Below, piece after piece: positions 44,419 through 53,204 of a DNA stretch of 64,000 nucleotides. A model generated the notes under the pieces. That model had not been told where the DNA came from. It ran no database searches and was given only the letters and a program-made list of their open reading frames with translations. Each line of letters begins with the position of its first letter. The first letter of the stretch is position 1. The position numbers and the translations under genes were made by a program. Origin of the DNA: Pedobacter westerhofensis (GTDB lineage: Bacteria > Bacteroidota > Bacteroidia > Sphingobacteriales > Sphingobacteriaceae); NCBI RefSeq assembly GCF_900182595.1, contig NZ_FXTN01000006.1, positions 310,001-374,000 on the forward strand, given 5' to 3'.

Positions 44419-45174
44419 TCACTCTTCCAGTAAACCTGCATTGTCTTTCAGCTCTACCCCGGACAATTTTCTGCTGAATGCTTCGCGTATCAGGTAAAAG
44501 ATCTTTTTGGCGGCAAGCTCAAAAGACAGGCCTTCGGGCCTGATATTGGACACACAATTGCGTGATTCATCAGTAAGCCCTGGTTTTGGATCGTAGGTTA
44601 AGTATGCACCGACACTGTCTGCAGAACTTAGTCCTGGCCGCTCGCCGATCAGCATCAGCGCTAAGCGGGCTCCCAGCGTGTGCGCAATATGGTCAGATAA
44701 AGCCACGCGCGACTGTGAGGCCAGGCAGATAGGGGCCAGGTGGTATTTCATCCCCTTTAACATCGGTAACAACGCTGCAAGCAGTGGAACCACATTTGTA
44801 TTAATGGCGGTTGCGGACAGGCCGTCGGCCAGGATCAGAGAGATATCAAATGCACCGGAATGTTCTTTTAACAGTTGTAGAGACTGTACATCCGGTATTC
44901 TTCCCAGATCCGGGCGCTGCAGATATTGGTGGCGGCTTTCTGCTTTGCTGTGGATCTCGAGGAGGGGTATTTTAAAAGCTGCCAGGCTGCTGAGCAGCGT
45001 CGTAGGCTCCAGTTCAGAATAAACAGCATCCCGGGCGTGCGCATGGGCAAGCTTAAACTCCAGCGATGCAGACAGCGGAATGCTGTCGCCAACTCTGCCT
45101 AAAGCAATACGGGCAGCTGTAAATTCTTTTAATGATTCCCATGAATCTGTGATCTTTACCGGGGTATTTTCCAT
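44419..45174 (-). CDS. eutC: Ethanolamine ammonia-lyase small subunit
   Basis: A 251-residue subunit of the adenosylcobalamin-dependent enzyme that splits ethanolamine to acetaldehyde and ammonia. The family blocks TAARIALGRVGDSIPLSASLEF at the N-terminus and LMLIGERPGLSSADSVGAYL near residue 178 are clear; the Cys-containing cobalamin contact lies in SRNCVSNIRPEGL. It is shorter than the E. coli subunit (about 295 residues), mainly at the N-terminus. It is 18 bases after eutB in the eat-eutB-eutC operon. Confidence 0.95.
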   Translation of the reverse strand: MENTPVKITDSWESLKEFTAARIALGRVGDSIPLSASLEFKLAHAHARDAVYSELEPTTLLSSLAAFKIPLLEIHSKAESRHQYLQRPDLGRIPDVQSLQLLKEHSGAFDISLILADGLSATAINTNVVPLLAALLPMLKGMKYHLAPICLASQSRVALSDHIAHTLGARLALMLIGERPGLSSADSVGAYLTYDPKPGLTDESRNCVSNIRPEGLSFELAAKKIFYLIREAFSRKLSGVELKDNAGLLEE

Positions 45175-45192
45175 AACAGGCAGATTGAGCAG

Positions 45193-46572
45193 CTAAAACA
45201 GGTGATTTATTAATTTATTCATCATCAATTGTGTATGCCTGATTTTGCCGCGGTCGTCCGTAATTCCCTGTCTGATCAGCCATGCTTCAAACTCAGGTGC
45301 AGGCCTTAAACCAAGGACTTTCCTGAGATAGAGGGCATCATGGAAGGAGGTAGACTGATAATTGAGCATAATATCGTCTGATCCGGGAATACCCATTACA
45401 AAATTGCACCCTGCTACGCCGAGTAAAGTCAGGAGATTATCCATGTCATCCTGGTCGGCCTCCGCATGGTTGGTATAGCATACATCTACACCCATTGGGA
45501 GGCCCAGCAGTTTTCCGCAAAAATGATCTTCCAGTGCAGCCCTGATAATTTGTTTACCATCGTACAGGTATTCGGGGCCGATAAAACCAACCACGGTATT
45601 GACCAGCAGGGGATGATATTTGCGGGCTACAACGTAAGCCCTTGCTTCGCAGGTTTGCTGATCTACACCATGATGAGCATTCGCAGACAGTGAACTGCCC
45701 TGACCGGTTTCAAAATACATCACGTTCTGGCCTAATGTGCCTCTGTTTAAAGATAGGGTAGCATCATAAGCCTCGTCAAGTAAGGAAAGGTTAACTCCAA
45801 AACTGGTGTTAGTTAGCTGGGTACCGGCAATAGACTGGAAACAGAGATCTACCGGCGCGCCGCTGTTGATCAGTGCGATGGTTGTGGTAATATGGCTCAG
45901 TACGCAGGATTGTGCAGGGATATCAAACTGCTGGCGGATGGTATCGATCAGATTTAACAAATTTGTCACACCTGCGGGGCTGTCAGTGGCGGGATTGATA
46001 CCAATCACCGCATCGCCGCTGCCATATAGTAAGCCATCGATAATGCTTGCGGCAATACCCTTAGGGTCATCAGTAGGGTGATTAGGCTGCAGGCGTGTTG
46101 AAAACCTGCCCGGAAGCCCAATGGTATTGCGAAAACGGGTGACTACCTCGCATTTCTTTGCAACCGTGATCAGGTCCTGATTTCGCATCAGCTTGGATAC
46201 TGCAGCCACCATCTCTGGGGTAAGACCGGTTTTTAGCTGGTTTAGCACCGCTGTGCCGGCCTGATCGCTAAGCAGCCAGTCTCTCAGTTCGCCAACTGTA
46301 AAATGCGCAATCAGCTTAAATGCTTCCTGATCATGGCTGTCTATAATTAAACGGGTAACTTCATCTTCTTCATATGGGATAATGGCCTCGTTCAGGAAAT
46401 TCTTTACCGGCACATCTGCTAAGGTGATCTGTGCGGCTACACGTTCTTCATAACTTATGGCACAAATGCCCGCAAGCGTATCCCCGCTTCTCAGGGGAGA
46501 TGCTTTTGCCAGCAGGTCTTTGAGGTCCCTGAACTGGTAAACACGCTGGCGTATGGTATGCTGATAGCTCAT
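45193..46572 (-). CDS. eutB: Ethanolamine ammonia-lyase large subunit
   Basis: A 459-residue catalytic subunit forming the TIM barrel that binds ethanolamine. N-terminal YQFRDLKDLLAKASPLRSGD and SYEERVAAQ are typical, as are NPATDSPAGVTNLLNLI near residue 195 and FETGQGSSLSANAHHGVDQQT near 290, which line the active site. The gene starts two bases after the permease gene. No microcompartment shell, eutA reactivase or acetaldehyde dehydrogenase gene is next to it, so this is a minimal cytoplasmic system needing B12. Confidence 0.96.
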   Translation of the reverse strand: MSYQHTIRQRVYQFRDLKDLLAKASPLRSGDTLAGICAISYEERVAAQITLADVPVKNFLNEAIIPYEEDEVTRLIIDSHDQEAFKLIAHFTVGELRDWLLSDQAGTAVLNQLKTGLTPEMVAAVSKLMRNQDLITVAKKCEVVTRFRNTIGLPGRFSTRLQPNHPTDDPKGIAASIIDGLLYGSGDAVIGINPATDSPAGVTNLLNLIDTIRQQFDIPAQSCVLSHITTTIALINSGAPVDLCFQSIAGTQLTNTSFGVNLSLLDEAYDATLSLNRGTLGQNVMYFETGQGSSLSANAHHGVDQQTCEARAYVVARKYHPLLVNTVVGFIGPEYLYDGKQIIRAALEDHFCGKLLGLPMGVDVCYTNHAEADQDDMDNLLTLLGVAGCNFVMGIPGSDDIMLNYQSTSFHDALYLRKVLGLRPAPEFEAWLIRQGITDDRGKIRHTQLMMNKLINHLF

Positions 46573-46574
46573 GA

Positions 46575-47924
46575 TTATTCTGCCTGGACTACAATTGCTT
46601 TTTCAAGCAGGATATCATCGTTAATTCTCTCTTTATGTTTGCCACTGATAATAAATAGCAGAACGGCGACAGCCATGCCGGCAAGGAAGACCCCGGTGAG
46701 CACGACATTGTAATAAATAATGGCAAACAGGCAGACTGTGCAGAGGAACAGCGCTACAGCCGGAAACACCGGGTAAAAAGGCGAGCGGAAAGGACGCTTC
46801 AGTTCGGGCTCTTTGCTGCGCAGCATAAAAAGACTGATCATGCTCATCATATACATGACTATCGCCCCCAGAACAGATAAGATAATCACCTGGCTGGTAG
46901 TGCCTGTAAACAATGCGGCGAAACTGACAAAGCCGCCTGCAACAACCGACCAGTGGGGTGTTTTAAACCGGTGATTGATCTTCGCAAGTCCCTGCGGCAG
47001 ATAACCGCTTCTGGCCATCGCGAAGATTTGTCTGGACGAGGCCAGGATCGTTCCATGGAATGAGGCAATTAAACCAAAGAGGCCAATGCTGGCGAAGATC
47101 TTTGTGAAGCTGCTGTTCTTTCCAAGAACTACAGATATGGCTTCGGGCAGCGGATAGTCGATCGTACTGAGGGTACGCCAGTCGGTAATCCCCCCCGTAA
47201 GGACCATTACGCCCAGCGCCAGGAACATGAGTGTAGCCAGACCGGAGATATAGCCTTTTGGAATATTCTTTTCAGGTTCTTTCACTTCTTCGGCAACCAT
47301 GGCCACCCCTTCGATAGCGAGGTAAAACCAAACGGCATAGGGCAGGGCTGCAAATATTCCCTTCCAGCCAAAAGGCATGGGGTTGCTCAGGTAATTGACT
47401 GCTTTGAAATGAGGTGCGATGATACCCATAAATAACAGCAGTTCCCCTACGGCAAGTACAGTAATAAAAATGGAAAATGCAGCGGATTCCTTGATGCCGG
47501 AGATATTGATAAAAATAAAGATGACGTTAAAGATCAGGGCAGACTGCAGCACGGGGACCAAGGGGTACAAAAAATGCAGGTAGCTGCCAAGGGCAAATGC
47601 AATGGCTGGCGTGGCCAGCAGAAAATCGATCAGCGTAGCATAGCCGGCAATCAGCCCGCCAAATGGCCCCATGGCCCTGTAGCTATAGGCAAAAGCACCT
47701 CCTGCATGGGGAATTGCGGTAGTGAGTTCGGTATAGCTGAAAATGAAGGTAACATACATCACGGTGACGAGCAGTGTAGCAATCAAAAAGCCAATAGTGC
47801 CGGCTACCCCCCAACCGTAGTTCCATCCAAAGTATTCTCCTGAGATAACCAGCCCTACAGCGATGCCCCATAAGTGGATTGGTTTTAAGGTTCTTTTTAA
47901 GGTCTCTGCAGTGGATTTCGTCAT
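46575..47924 (-). CDS. eat: Ethanolamine permease (APC superfamily)
   Basis: A 449-residue transporter with about twelve membrane spans, of the amino acid/polyamine/organocation superfamily. The first span carries GLVISGEYFGWNYGWGVAG, the substrate-site glycine motif of this subgroup, and PHAGGAFAYSYRAMGPFGG follows. Its position two bases before eutB supports ethanolamine as substrate; from sequence alone an amino-acid permease would be possible. First gene of a three-gene operon read on the minus strand. Confidence 0.9.
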   Translation of the reverse strand: MTKSTAETLKRTLKPIHLWGIAVGLVISGEYFGWNYGWGVAGTIGFLIATLLVTVMYVTFIFSYTELTTAIPHAGGAFAYSYRAMGPFGGLIAGYATLIDFLLATPAIAFALGSYLHFLYPLVPVLQSALIFNVIFIFINISGIKESAAFSIFITVLAVGELLLFMGIIAPHFKAVNYLSNPMPFGWKGIFAALPYAVWFYLAIEGVAMVAEEVKEPEKNIPKGYISGLATLMFLALGVMVLTGGITDWRTLSTIDYPLPEAISVVLGKNSSFTKIFASIGLFGLIASFHGTILASSRQIFAMARSGYLPQGLAKINHRFKTPHWSVVAGGFVSFAALFTGTTSQVIILSVLGAIVMYMMSMISLFMLRSKEPELKRPFRSPFYPVFPAVALFLCTVCLFAIIYYNVVLTGVFLAGMAVAVLLFIISGKHKERINDDILLEKAIVVQAE

Positions 47925-48013
47925 AAAGGGGAGGCGTTTGGGTGAATGCTAAAGAGCAAGAAATATAATGAAATTTTGCCGGATTAGGAGGTTCATAAAC
48001 AATGAAATGATCC

Positions 48014-48050
48014 AAAAAAGAAGGGCCTGTCATTTACTGACAAGCCCTTC
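48014..48050 (-). terminator. Terminator of the susC-susD operon
   Basis: Thirteen-base stem with one mismatch (48020-48032 with 48038-48050), followed on the minus strand by a T run. It lies just after the susD stop at 48075. Confidence 0.85.
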
Positions 48051-48074
48051 AAAGCAGAATCTGAATTTCAGATA

Positions 48075-49658
48075 TTATTTTATCCAGTAAAATTTAGTGG
48101 CTTCATTTTCTACACCACCTAAATAAGCGGCAACTGCTGCATTGTAAGCATTCTGACTAGACGTTACCACACTTGTAGGATAGGTTAAACGTTTAATATA
48201 TGTTCCCAATGGCAATACAGGATTTTGAGGCGACATGATAAAATATTGTTTAGGATATCCTGTGCGTCTGAACTCTGACCATCCTTCAGTCCCTTCAGGG
48301 AATACTGCGATCCATTTCTGAGTGATGATCTTTTCAAGTTTAGTTTCAAAAGCAGCACCTTCATCCCATTTTACAACATTTGTTGTTAATGGTGCGCTTG
48401 CGTAATCAGGACGTTTTGGATCAACATATGCCAGTTGAGTGCTTGTGCTTTGAAGATATGTATCTGCACCAGCAACACCGTTTGCTGCGATAGAGGCTCT
48501 TACACCCGCTTCATAAAATGACTGAGCTGTACCGGTACCCATGTTCCATCCTCTTAAAACACCTTCTGCTTTCAGGAAGTAACTCTCTGCTACGTCAACT
48601 ACTTTCATTGGTGCTGCCTGTGCAACATTGTATTTTGAATAGTTTTCATAAACAGATTTTGTTGGTCTTTCCACACCTGGTCTGATTCCTCTGTAAGTAC
48701 CGTTAAGAACCGGGTCAGTTGCAGGAAGAACGTAAGCAGGTAAGCGCGGATCGCCAAATCCCTGCAGGTAAGTTACTACTGCAGCAGAGATACGTGTATC
48801 AGACCATGCATTGGTCATCGTGTAGTGAGGGTTTGTTCCGCTTGGAGCAGATACAGAGAATGATCCTGTAGTTGCATCCAGAAGACCGCCGCTTGCAGCA
48901 AGAACAGCTTTTTCTGCCTGTGTTTTTCCCAGGGCAGCATCTACTACAGAAATTCTCATTCCCATACGTAAACGAAGTGTGTTTGCAAGTTTAATCCAGT
49001 TGGTATACTCGCCAAGCAAGGTAGATCTGTCCCATTTCTTGAAACGTGTCTGGTCTGCGTTCGGATCGGCAGTTTCCGCAGCCTGTAAATTGGCTACGGC
49101 TTTGTCAAGATCCAGGAACATGGCAGCGTATGCTGCTGCCGGCGAATCAAACGCTGGCTCGGCAGTATCTCCGTATTTTGAGTAAGGGAAGGGGCCAAAA
49201 GTATCAACCAGTCTTTGTCCTGCTGCAACTTTCGTGATCAGGGCAATAGCATATAAATCCGGATATTTTGTATCAAAACCTTTTCTTTTCATGGTCAGCC
49301 AGTTGTTCATTACGCCATTTACTGAAATGGTATAAGAACTTTCCCAGATACCCCTGGTTACATAGGTTGTCGTATTTACGTTACCTAAAAAGTTACTTGG
49401 GGCTTCCAGGTATCCTGCGTAAGACTCTGCCTGCAGGTTTTGCTGGGTTTGTTCATCCGGAGTGGTCTTAACAATGTTGTTCATCATTACAGGCAGTAAG
49501 AATGCTGCCTCAGCACCGTCTTTTTGCAGGTCTATATCAGAGATATCTCCTTTGTCCGTGTTTAATCCATCAAAGTCTTTGGTACAGGATGATGCTGCGA
49601 ACATTAACATGCAGAGAAAGAACACCTTGTAATTCATCTTATGTGTATATTTTTTCAT
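48075..49658 (-). CDS. SusD/RagB-type outer-membrane lipoprotein (SusD-like_2 group)
   Basis: A 527-residue surface nutrient-binding lipoprotein that caps a SusC transporter. The lipobox FAASSC puts the lipid-bearing Cys at residue 25. A start at the second Met (49637) is possible without changing the lipobox. The TPR-like helical regions include YAGYLEAPSNFLGN and YPDLYAIALITKVAAGQRLVDTFGPFPYSKYGD, typical of the SusD-like_2 type. It follows susC by 18 bases. Ligand unknown; no glycosidase or sensor kinase is adjacent. Confidence 0.93.
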   Translation of the reverse strand: MKKYTHKMNYKVFFLCMLMFAASSCTKDFDGLNTDKGDISDIDLQKDGAEAAFLLPVMMNNIVKTTPDEQTQQNLQAESYAGYLEAPSNFLGNVNTTTYVTRGIWESSYTISVNGVMNNWLTMKRKGFDTKYPDLYAIALITKVAAGQRLVDTFGPFPYSKYGDTAEPAFDSPAAAYAAMFLDLDKAVANLQAAETADPNADQTRFKKWDRSTLLGEYTNWIKLANTLRLRMGMRISVVDAALGKTQAEKAVLAASGGLLDATTGSFSVSAPSGTNPHYTMTNAWSDTRISAAVVTYLQGFGDPRLPAYVLPATDPVLNGTYRGIRPGVERPTKSVYENYSKYNVAQAAPMKVVDVAESYFLKAEGVLRGWNMGTGTAQSFYEAGVRASIAANGVAGADTYLQSTSTQLAYVDPKRPDYASAPLTTNVVKWDEGAAFETKLEKIITQKWIAVFPEGTEGWSEFRRTGYPKQYFIMSPQNPVLPLGTYIKRLTYPTSVVTSSQNAYNAAVAAYLGGVENEATKFYWIK

Positions 49659-49676
49659 TTCTTTAATTTTTAGGGA

Positions 49677-52600
49677 TTAGAAATTTACTCTAAGTGTAGC
49701 ACCTATAGATCTTGCAGAAGGCATCTGGAATGATTCAAAGCCCAGGCTGTTGTTGTCTGTAGTTAAGGCCAATTCAGGATCAAATGGTGCTTTCTTGTAG
49801 AAGAACAGGATGTTACGTCCTACAAGTGAGATATTTACACTTTTGATCACTTTGCTGAATGTTGGAAGCGTATAGCCAATTGCAATTTCTCTTAATCTGA
49901 TGTTAGTCGATTTGTAAGTATATTCTGTTGCAACAGCGCCAGCATCAGCACTTGCCGAAATGAAGTTGTAGTAAGTCTGTGCGTCAATTAATCGGCCGTT
50001 AACCATTACGCCGCCAGCATCACGTGCAGCTGCTGTTCTTGGAGAAAGACCTTTGTAGTCTAACCATTGCTGAGTAGATGACGATACCAAACCACCAAAC
50101 CTGCCGTCAACCAGGAAAGAGAAACTGAAGTTTTTATACTTGAACTGGTTGTTCATGTTCAGCAGGAAATCCGGATTTGCGTTTCCGATATACTGATCTG
50201 CTTGTACAGATAGGACAGGAAGGCCTGTTGTTGGATCAAATTTCTGTGATCCGTCTTCATTGTATTGGTAAGTTTTACCAAACAAATCACCATAAGCACC
50301 GTATTCTCTGCCGTTCAGCAAGCTGCTTCCCGGACGAAGAAGGTATAAATTGGTTAATCTGTTTCCACTCTGCAGTACAAAACGGTCAGACGTTAAGAGG
50401 TTACTCAGTGATTTGATCCTGTTTTTGTTTTTTGTGAAATTGATACCCGGGGTCCAGCTTACATTTCCAAGTTTTGCATTGTAGCTTACAGTAGCCTCAA
50501 TACCTCTGTTCTGGATTGTTCCTCCGTTAATATAAAATTCTGTGGCACCAGCACCTGTAGGAGCTGTAATTTTGAATACCTGATCACGTGTTGTAGCATC
50601 ATAGTAAGTTACGTTCACGTTTAACTTATCCTGGAATAAGCGCAATTCAGCACCTACCTCATAAGATCTTGTACGCTCAGGTTTAAGGTTAATGGTATCC
50701 AGACCGCTGAAGAATGGAAGTGTTTCCCTTCCGTTAACACTTTCATCAGGGTTAACTGTGTAGTTTGAATTTCTGGCTGCTGCACCGAATGGTAAAGCGT
50801 TACCTACCTCTGCATACGTTGCCCTAACTTTTGCAAATGAAAGCAGGTCGTTCGGAGCAGATTGTTTAGCAACATAGGCTAAACCTGCAGATGGATAGAA
50901 GAAAGAATTATCTGTTGTTGATGACCACTCGTTTCTTGCTGTTACATCCAGGAATAACCTGTCTTTCCAGCCGATTGTTGCAGTACCCAGTACAGATCTG
51001 CTGATCCTTTTTGTTTTTTCAGTTTCAGAAATGTAGTTTCCTGTTAAGCCTTGTAAAGAAAAGTAATCTGCATAATATAAAGTGTTATCAGCACCATTAG
51101 TACGGTTACCGATAGCCTGGTAAGTCAGGATTGTATTGGTAAAACCTGCAGTTGCATTTAAAGTGAAATCCTTTGATAATGATTTGTTAGCCTGCAACAA
51201 GATGTCGGTATATAAATCCTGACCGATGTTCACATCTTTTCTGTAAGATCCGTTCACGCCAATCGAAGTAGGGTCACCACTTGCGCCATAGCGCTGATCA
51301 TTATCATAGCTGTATTTGTTCACAGTTGTTCTTCCGGTTAAGTTTAACCAGTCCGTGATATTGTATCTTACGGAACCGTTTACATTGGTACGGTTGTCCA
51401 GTTCATCACGGTTGATGTGGTTCAGGATCCAGTAAGGGTTTTGGTTAGAACTGTGTTCATTTTTAATGTAAGGCCAGTTTTGAACGTTAAATCCTCTGGT
51501 CGGACTGTAAACAGTACCACCATTTGCAGCATATTGTGAGATGTCTACGCCCATCGGGAATAAATACAAACCAAACATTGGGCTATTGTACCATGAAGAC
51601 TCGTTTCTGTTTGTAGTTTTTGTCTGGATATAGTTGATACCACCTTCAATAACGATTTTGTTATCGAATAATTGAGTGCTACCTCTTACTGTCATGTTAT
51701 TTCTTCCAAATTTGTATCCCGGAAGCATCGCTTTAGCATCGGTATTTGCATAAGAGAAATAGAGTTTAGAAGTCTCAGTTCCGCTGCTGATCGATACGCT
51801 ATTGATATAATTCTGGCCTGTCTGGAAGAAATCTTTAATGTATTTGTCAGATCCGTTGGTGATTTTTGGACCCCAGCTATCATTAATTGGTGTTGTAGGA
51901 GCTACGCCTAAAGAACCATTTCCGTACGATGTCTGAACTTCTGGTAAAGATACCGGATTGTCAAATGTAGCTGTAGAAGTAAAGTTTACTGCCGGAGCAC
52001 CTAATTTACCTTTTTTGGTAGTGATTAAGATTACACCATTAGCTGCCTGGCTACCATATAAAGCCGCAGCAGAAGCACCCTGAAGTACCTGCAGGTTTTC
52101 AATATCTTCCGGGTTATAATCGGCAAAACCACCGATTGGCACACCGTCTACAACGTATAACGGCTGGTTATTTCCTGAAATTGATTTATTACCACGAAGA
52201 ACAACCCTTGGCGTACTGCCCGGGCCACCAGCTCCCTGCGTAACAAATACACCTGCAGCTTTCCCTGCAAGAGAATTCAGGACACTCGGGCCTTTTACCT
52301 GGTTCAGTTCTTCTGCCGATACTGAGGTAGTACTGTATGTCAGACTTTTCTTTGCACGGGTGATACCCAGTGCTGTTACCACAACGCCTTCCAATGACTT
52401 AGCATCATCCAGTAAGGTTACGTTTATCGTTGTGCGCCCGTTAACCGACAAGGTCTGGCTTACATAGCCGATAGAACTAATTGTTATTGAGCCATTGGAA
52501 GGCACACTGATAGAGAATTTTCCAGCTGCATTTGTTTGCGTTCCTGTATTGGAACCGCTCACTTTAATGCTTACAGCAGGAAGAGGGGCATTTGTAGGGT

Positions 52601-52691
52601 CGAGCACTGTTCCGGTAACTGTTATGTTCTGTGCAGCTACACAAAACCAGCAGAATTGAAATAATGCAAAAAGCATGTAAAATCTTTTCAT
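49677..52691 (-). CDS. SusC/RagA-type TonB-linked outer-membrane transporter
   Basis: A 1004-residue TonB-dependent transporter. Signal peptide ends at CVAAQ. A carboxypeptidase-regulatory-like domain (about 22-100) precedes the TonB-interacting and plug regions (VVVTALGITRAKKS, then LAGKAAGVFVTQGAGGPGST and PLYVVDGVPIGGF, the SusC signature). The rest is a 22-strand barrel ending in the aromatic RVNF. It imports a ligand delivered by the SusD partner. The substrate is unknown. A ROK regulator gene is divergent, 513 bases away, and may control it. Confidence 0.96.
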   Translation of the reverse strand: MKRFYMLFALFQFCWFCVAAQNITVTGTVLDPTNAPLPAVSIKVSGSNTGTQTNAAGKFSISVPSNGSITISSIGYVSQTLSVNGRTTINVTLLDDAKSLEGVVVTALGITRAKKSLTYSTTSVSAEELNQVKGPSVLNSLAGKAAGVFVTQGAGGPGSTPRVVLRGNKSISGNNQPLYVVDGVPIGGFADYNPEDIENLQVLQGASAAALYGSQAANGVILITTKKGKLGAPAVNFTSTATFDNPVSLPEVQTSYGNGSLGVAPTTPINDSWGPKITNGSDKYIKDFFQTGQNYINSVSISSGTETSKLYFSYANTDAKAMLPGYKFGRNNMTVRGSTQLFDNKIVIEGGINYIQTKTTNRNESSWYNSPMFGLYLFPMGVDISQYAANGGTVYSPTRGFNVQNWPYIKNEHSSNQNPYWILNHINRDELDNRTNVNGSVRYNITDWLNLTGRTTVNKYSYDNDQRYGASGDPTSIGVNGSYRKDVNIGQDLYTDILLQANKSLSKDFTLNATAGFTNTILTYQAIGNRTNGADNTLYYADYFSLQGLTGNYISETEKTKRISRSVLGTATIGWKDRLFLDVTARNEWSSTTDNSFFYPSAGLAYVAKQSAPNDLLSFAKVRATYAEVGNALPFGAAARNSNYTVNPDESVNGRETLPFFSGLDTINLKPERTRSYEVGAELRLFQDKLNVNVTYYDATTRDQVFKITAPTGAGATEFYINGGTIQNRGIEATVSYNAKLGNVSWTPGINFTKNKNRIKSLSNLLTSDRFVLQSGNRLTNLYLLRPGSSLLNGREYGAYGDLFGKTYQYNEDGSQKFDPTTGLPVLSVQADQYIGNANPDFLLNMNNQFKYKNFSFSFLVDGRFGGLVSSSTQQWLDYKGLSPRTAAARDAGGVMVNGRLIDAQTYYNFISASADAGAVATEYTYKSTNIRLREIAIGYTLPTFSKVIKSVNISLVGRNILFFYKKAPFDPELALTTDNNSLGFESFQMPSARSIGATLRVNF

Positions 52692-52935
52692 AAAACTTGA
52701 GTTTAGGGTTTAAGTTTTTGTTTGTTGGTTAGGAAAAAAATAATCACTCGTAATAGGACGCTTATACTTATATCAAGGAATAGACAGTTTCACTTCTTTA
52801 AGTACAAGATTAAAAGTGTTGCAACAGGAATGATATTGATTTGAAATAAATCCCTGAGCCTGGATTTTTGTTGTTTTTACTTCATTTTAACGGGTTTTTG
52901 TGTACGAATTGGATAGTTAGGGATGTTTATAAGCC

Positions 52936-52959
52936 TTTAAAACGTTTTGTCGTTTTAAA
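52936..52959. promoter_or_regulatory. Inverted repeat, candidate operator 1
   Basis: Nine-base perfect arms (TTTAAAACG and CGTTTTAAA) around a six-base spacer, 245 bases upstream of susC. The symmetry and AT/CG composition resemble operators of dimeric HTH regulators. Confidence 0.45.
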
Positions 52960-53128
52960 AACAGTATTTATAATCTTTTTTTGTAAAAAATAACGGCTTT
53001 TTGCGATTATTTATTCCTGATTTTCAATAAAACCAAGAATTGGAGAGATGAGCGTTTAGTTAGTTTTATAGTTAATCGTTTTATATGCAAAACAATAATC
53101 TAAAATAACTTTTTTTTAGTAAATTGTG

Positions 53129-53157
53129 TAATCTTTTTAAGAAAATTAAAAAGATTA
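53129..53157. promoter_or_regulatory. Inverted repeat, candidate ROK operator
   Basis: Ten-base perfect arms (TAATCTTTTT and AAAAAGATTA) around a nine-base spacer, ending 47 bases before the ROK ATG. The same half site recurs at 52971-52980. Confidence 0.5.
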
Positions 53158-53204
53158 GTGATTTTCCTCTAAAAATTCTAGCCAAGAAATAAATTACACT
53201 AATT

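Larger units (their letters stand above)
52692..53204. other. AT-rich regulatory region between susC and the ROK regulator
   Basis: 513 bases with no gene. It contains an inverted repeat TTTAAAACG...CGTTTTAAA (52936-52944 and 52951-52959), a second inverted repeat TAATCTTTTT...AAAAAGATTA (53129-53138 and 53148-53157), and a further single copy of TAATCTTTTT at 52971-52980. A 7-of-8 match to the -7 element for susC lies at 52805-52812 on the minus strand. Confidence 0.55.
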
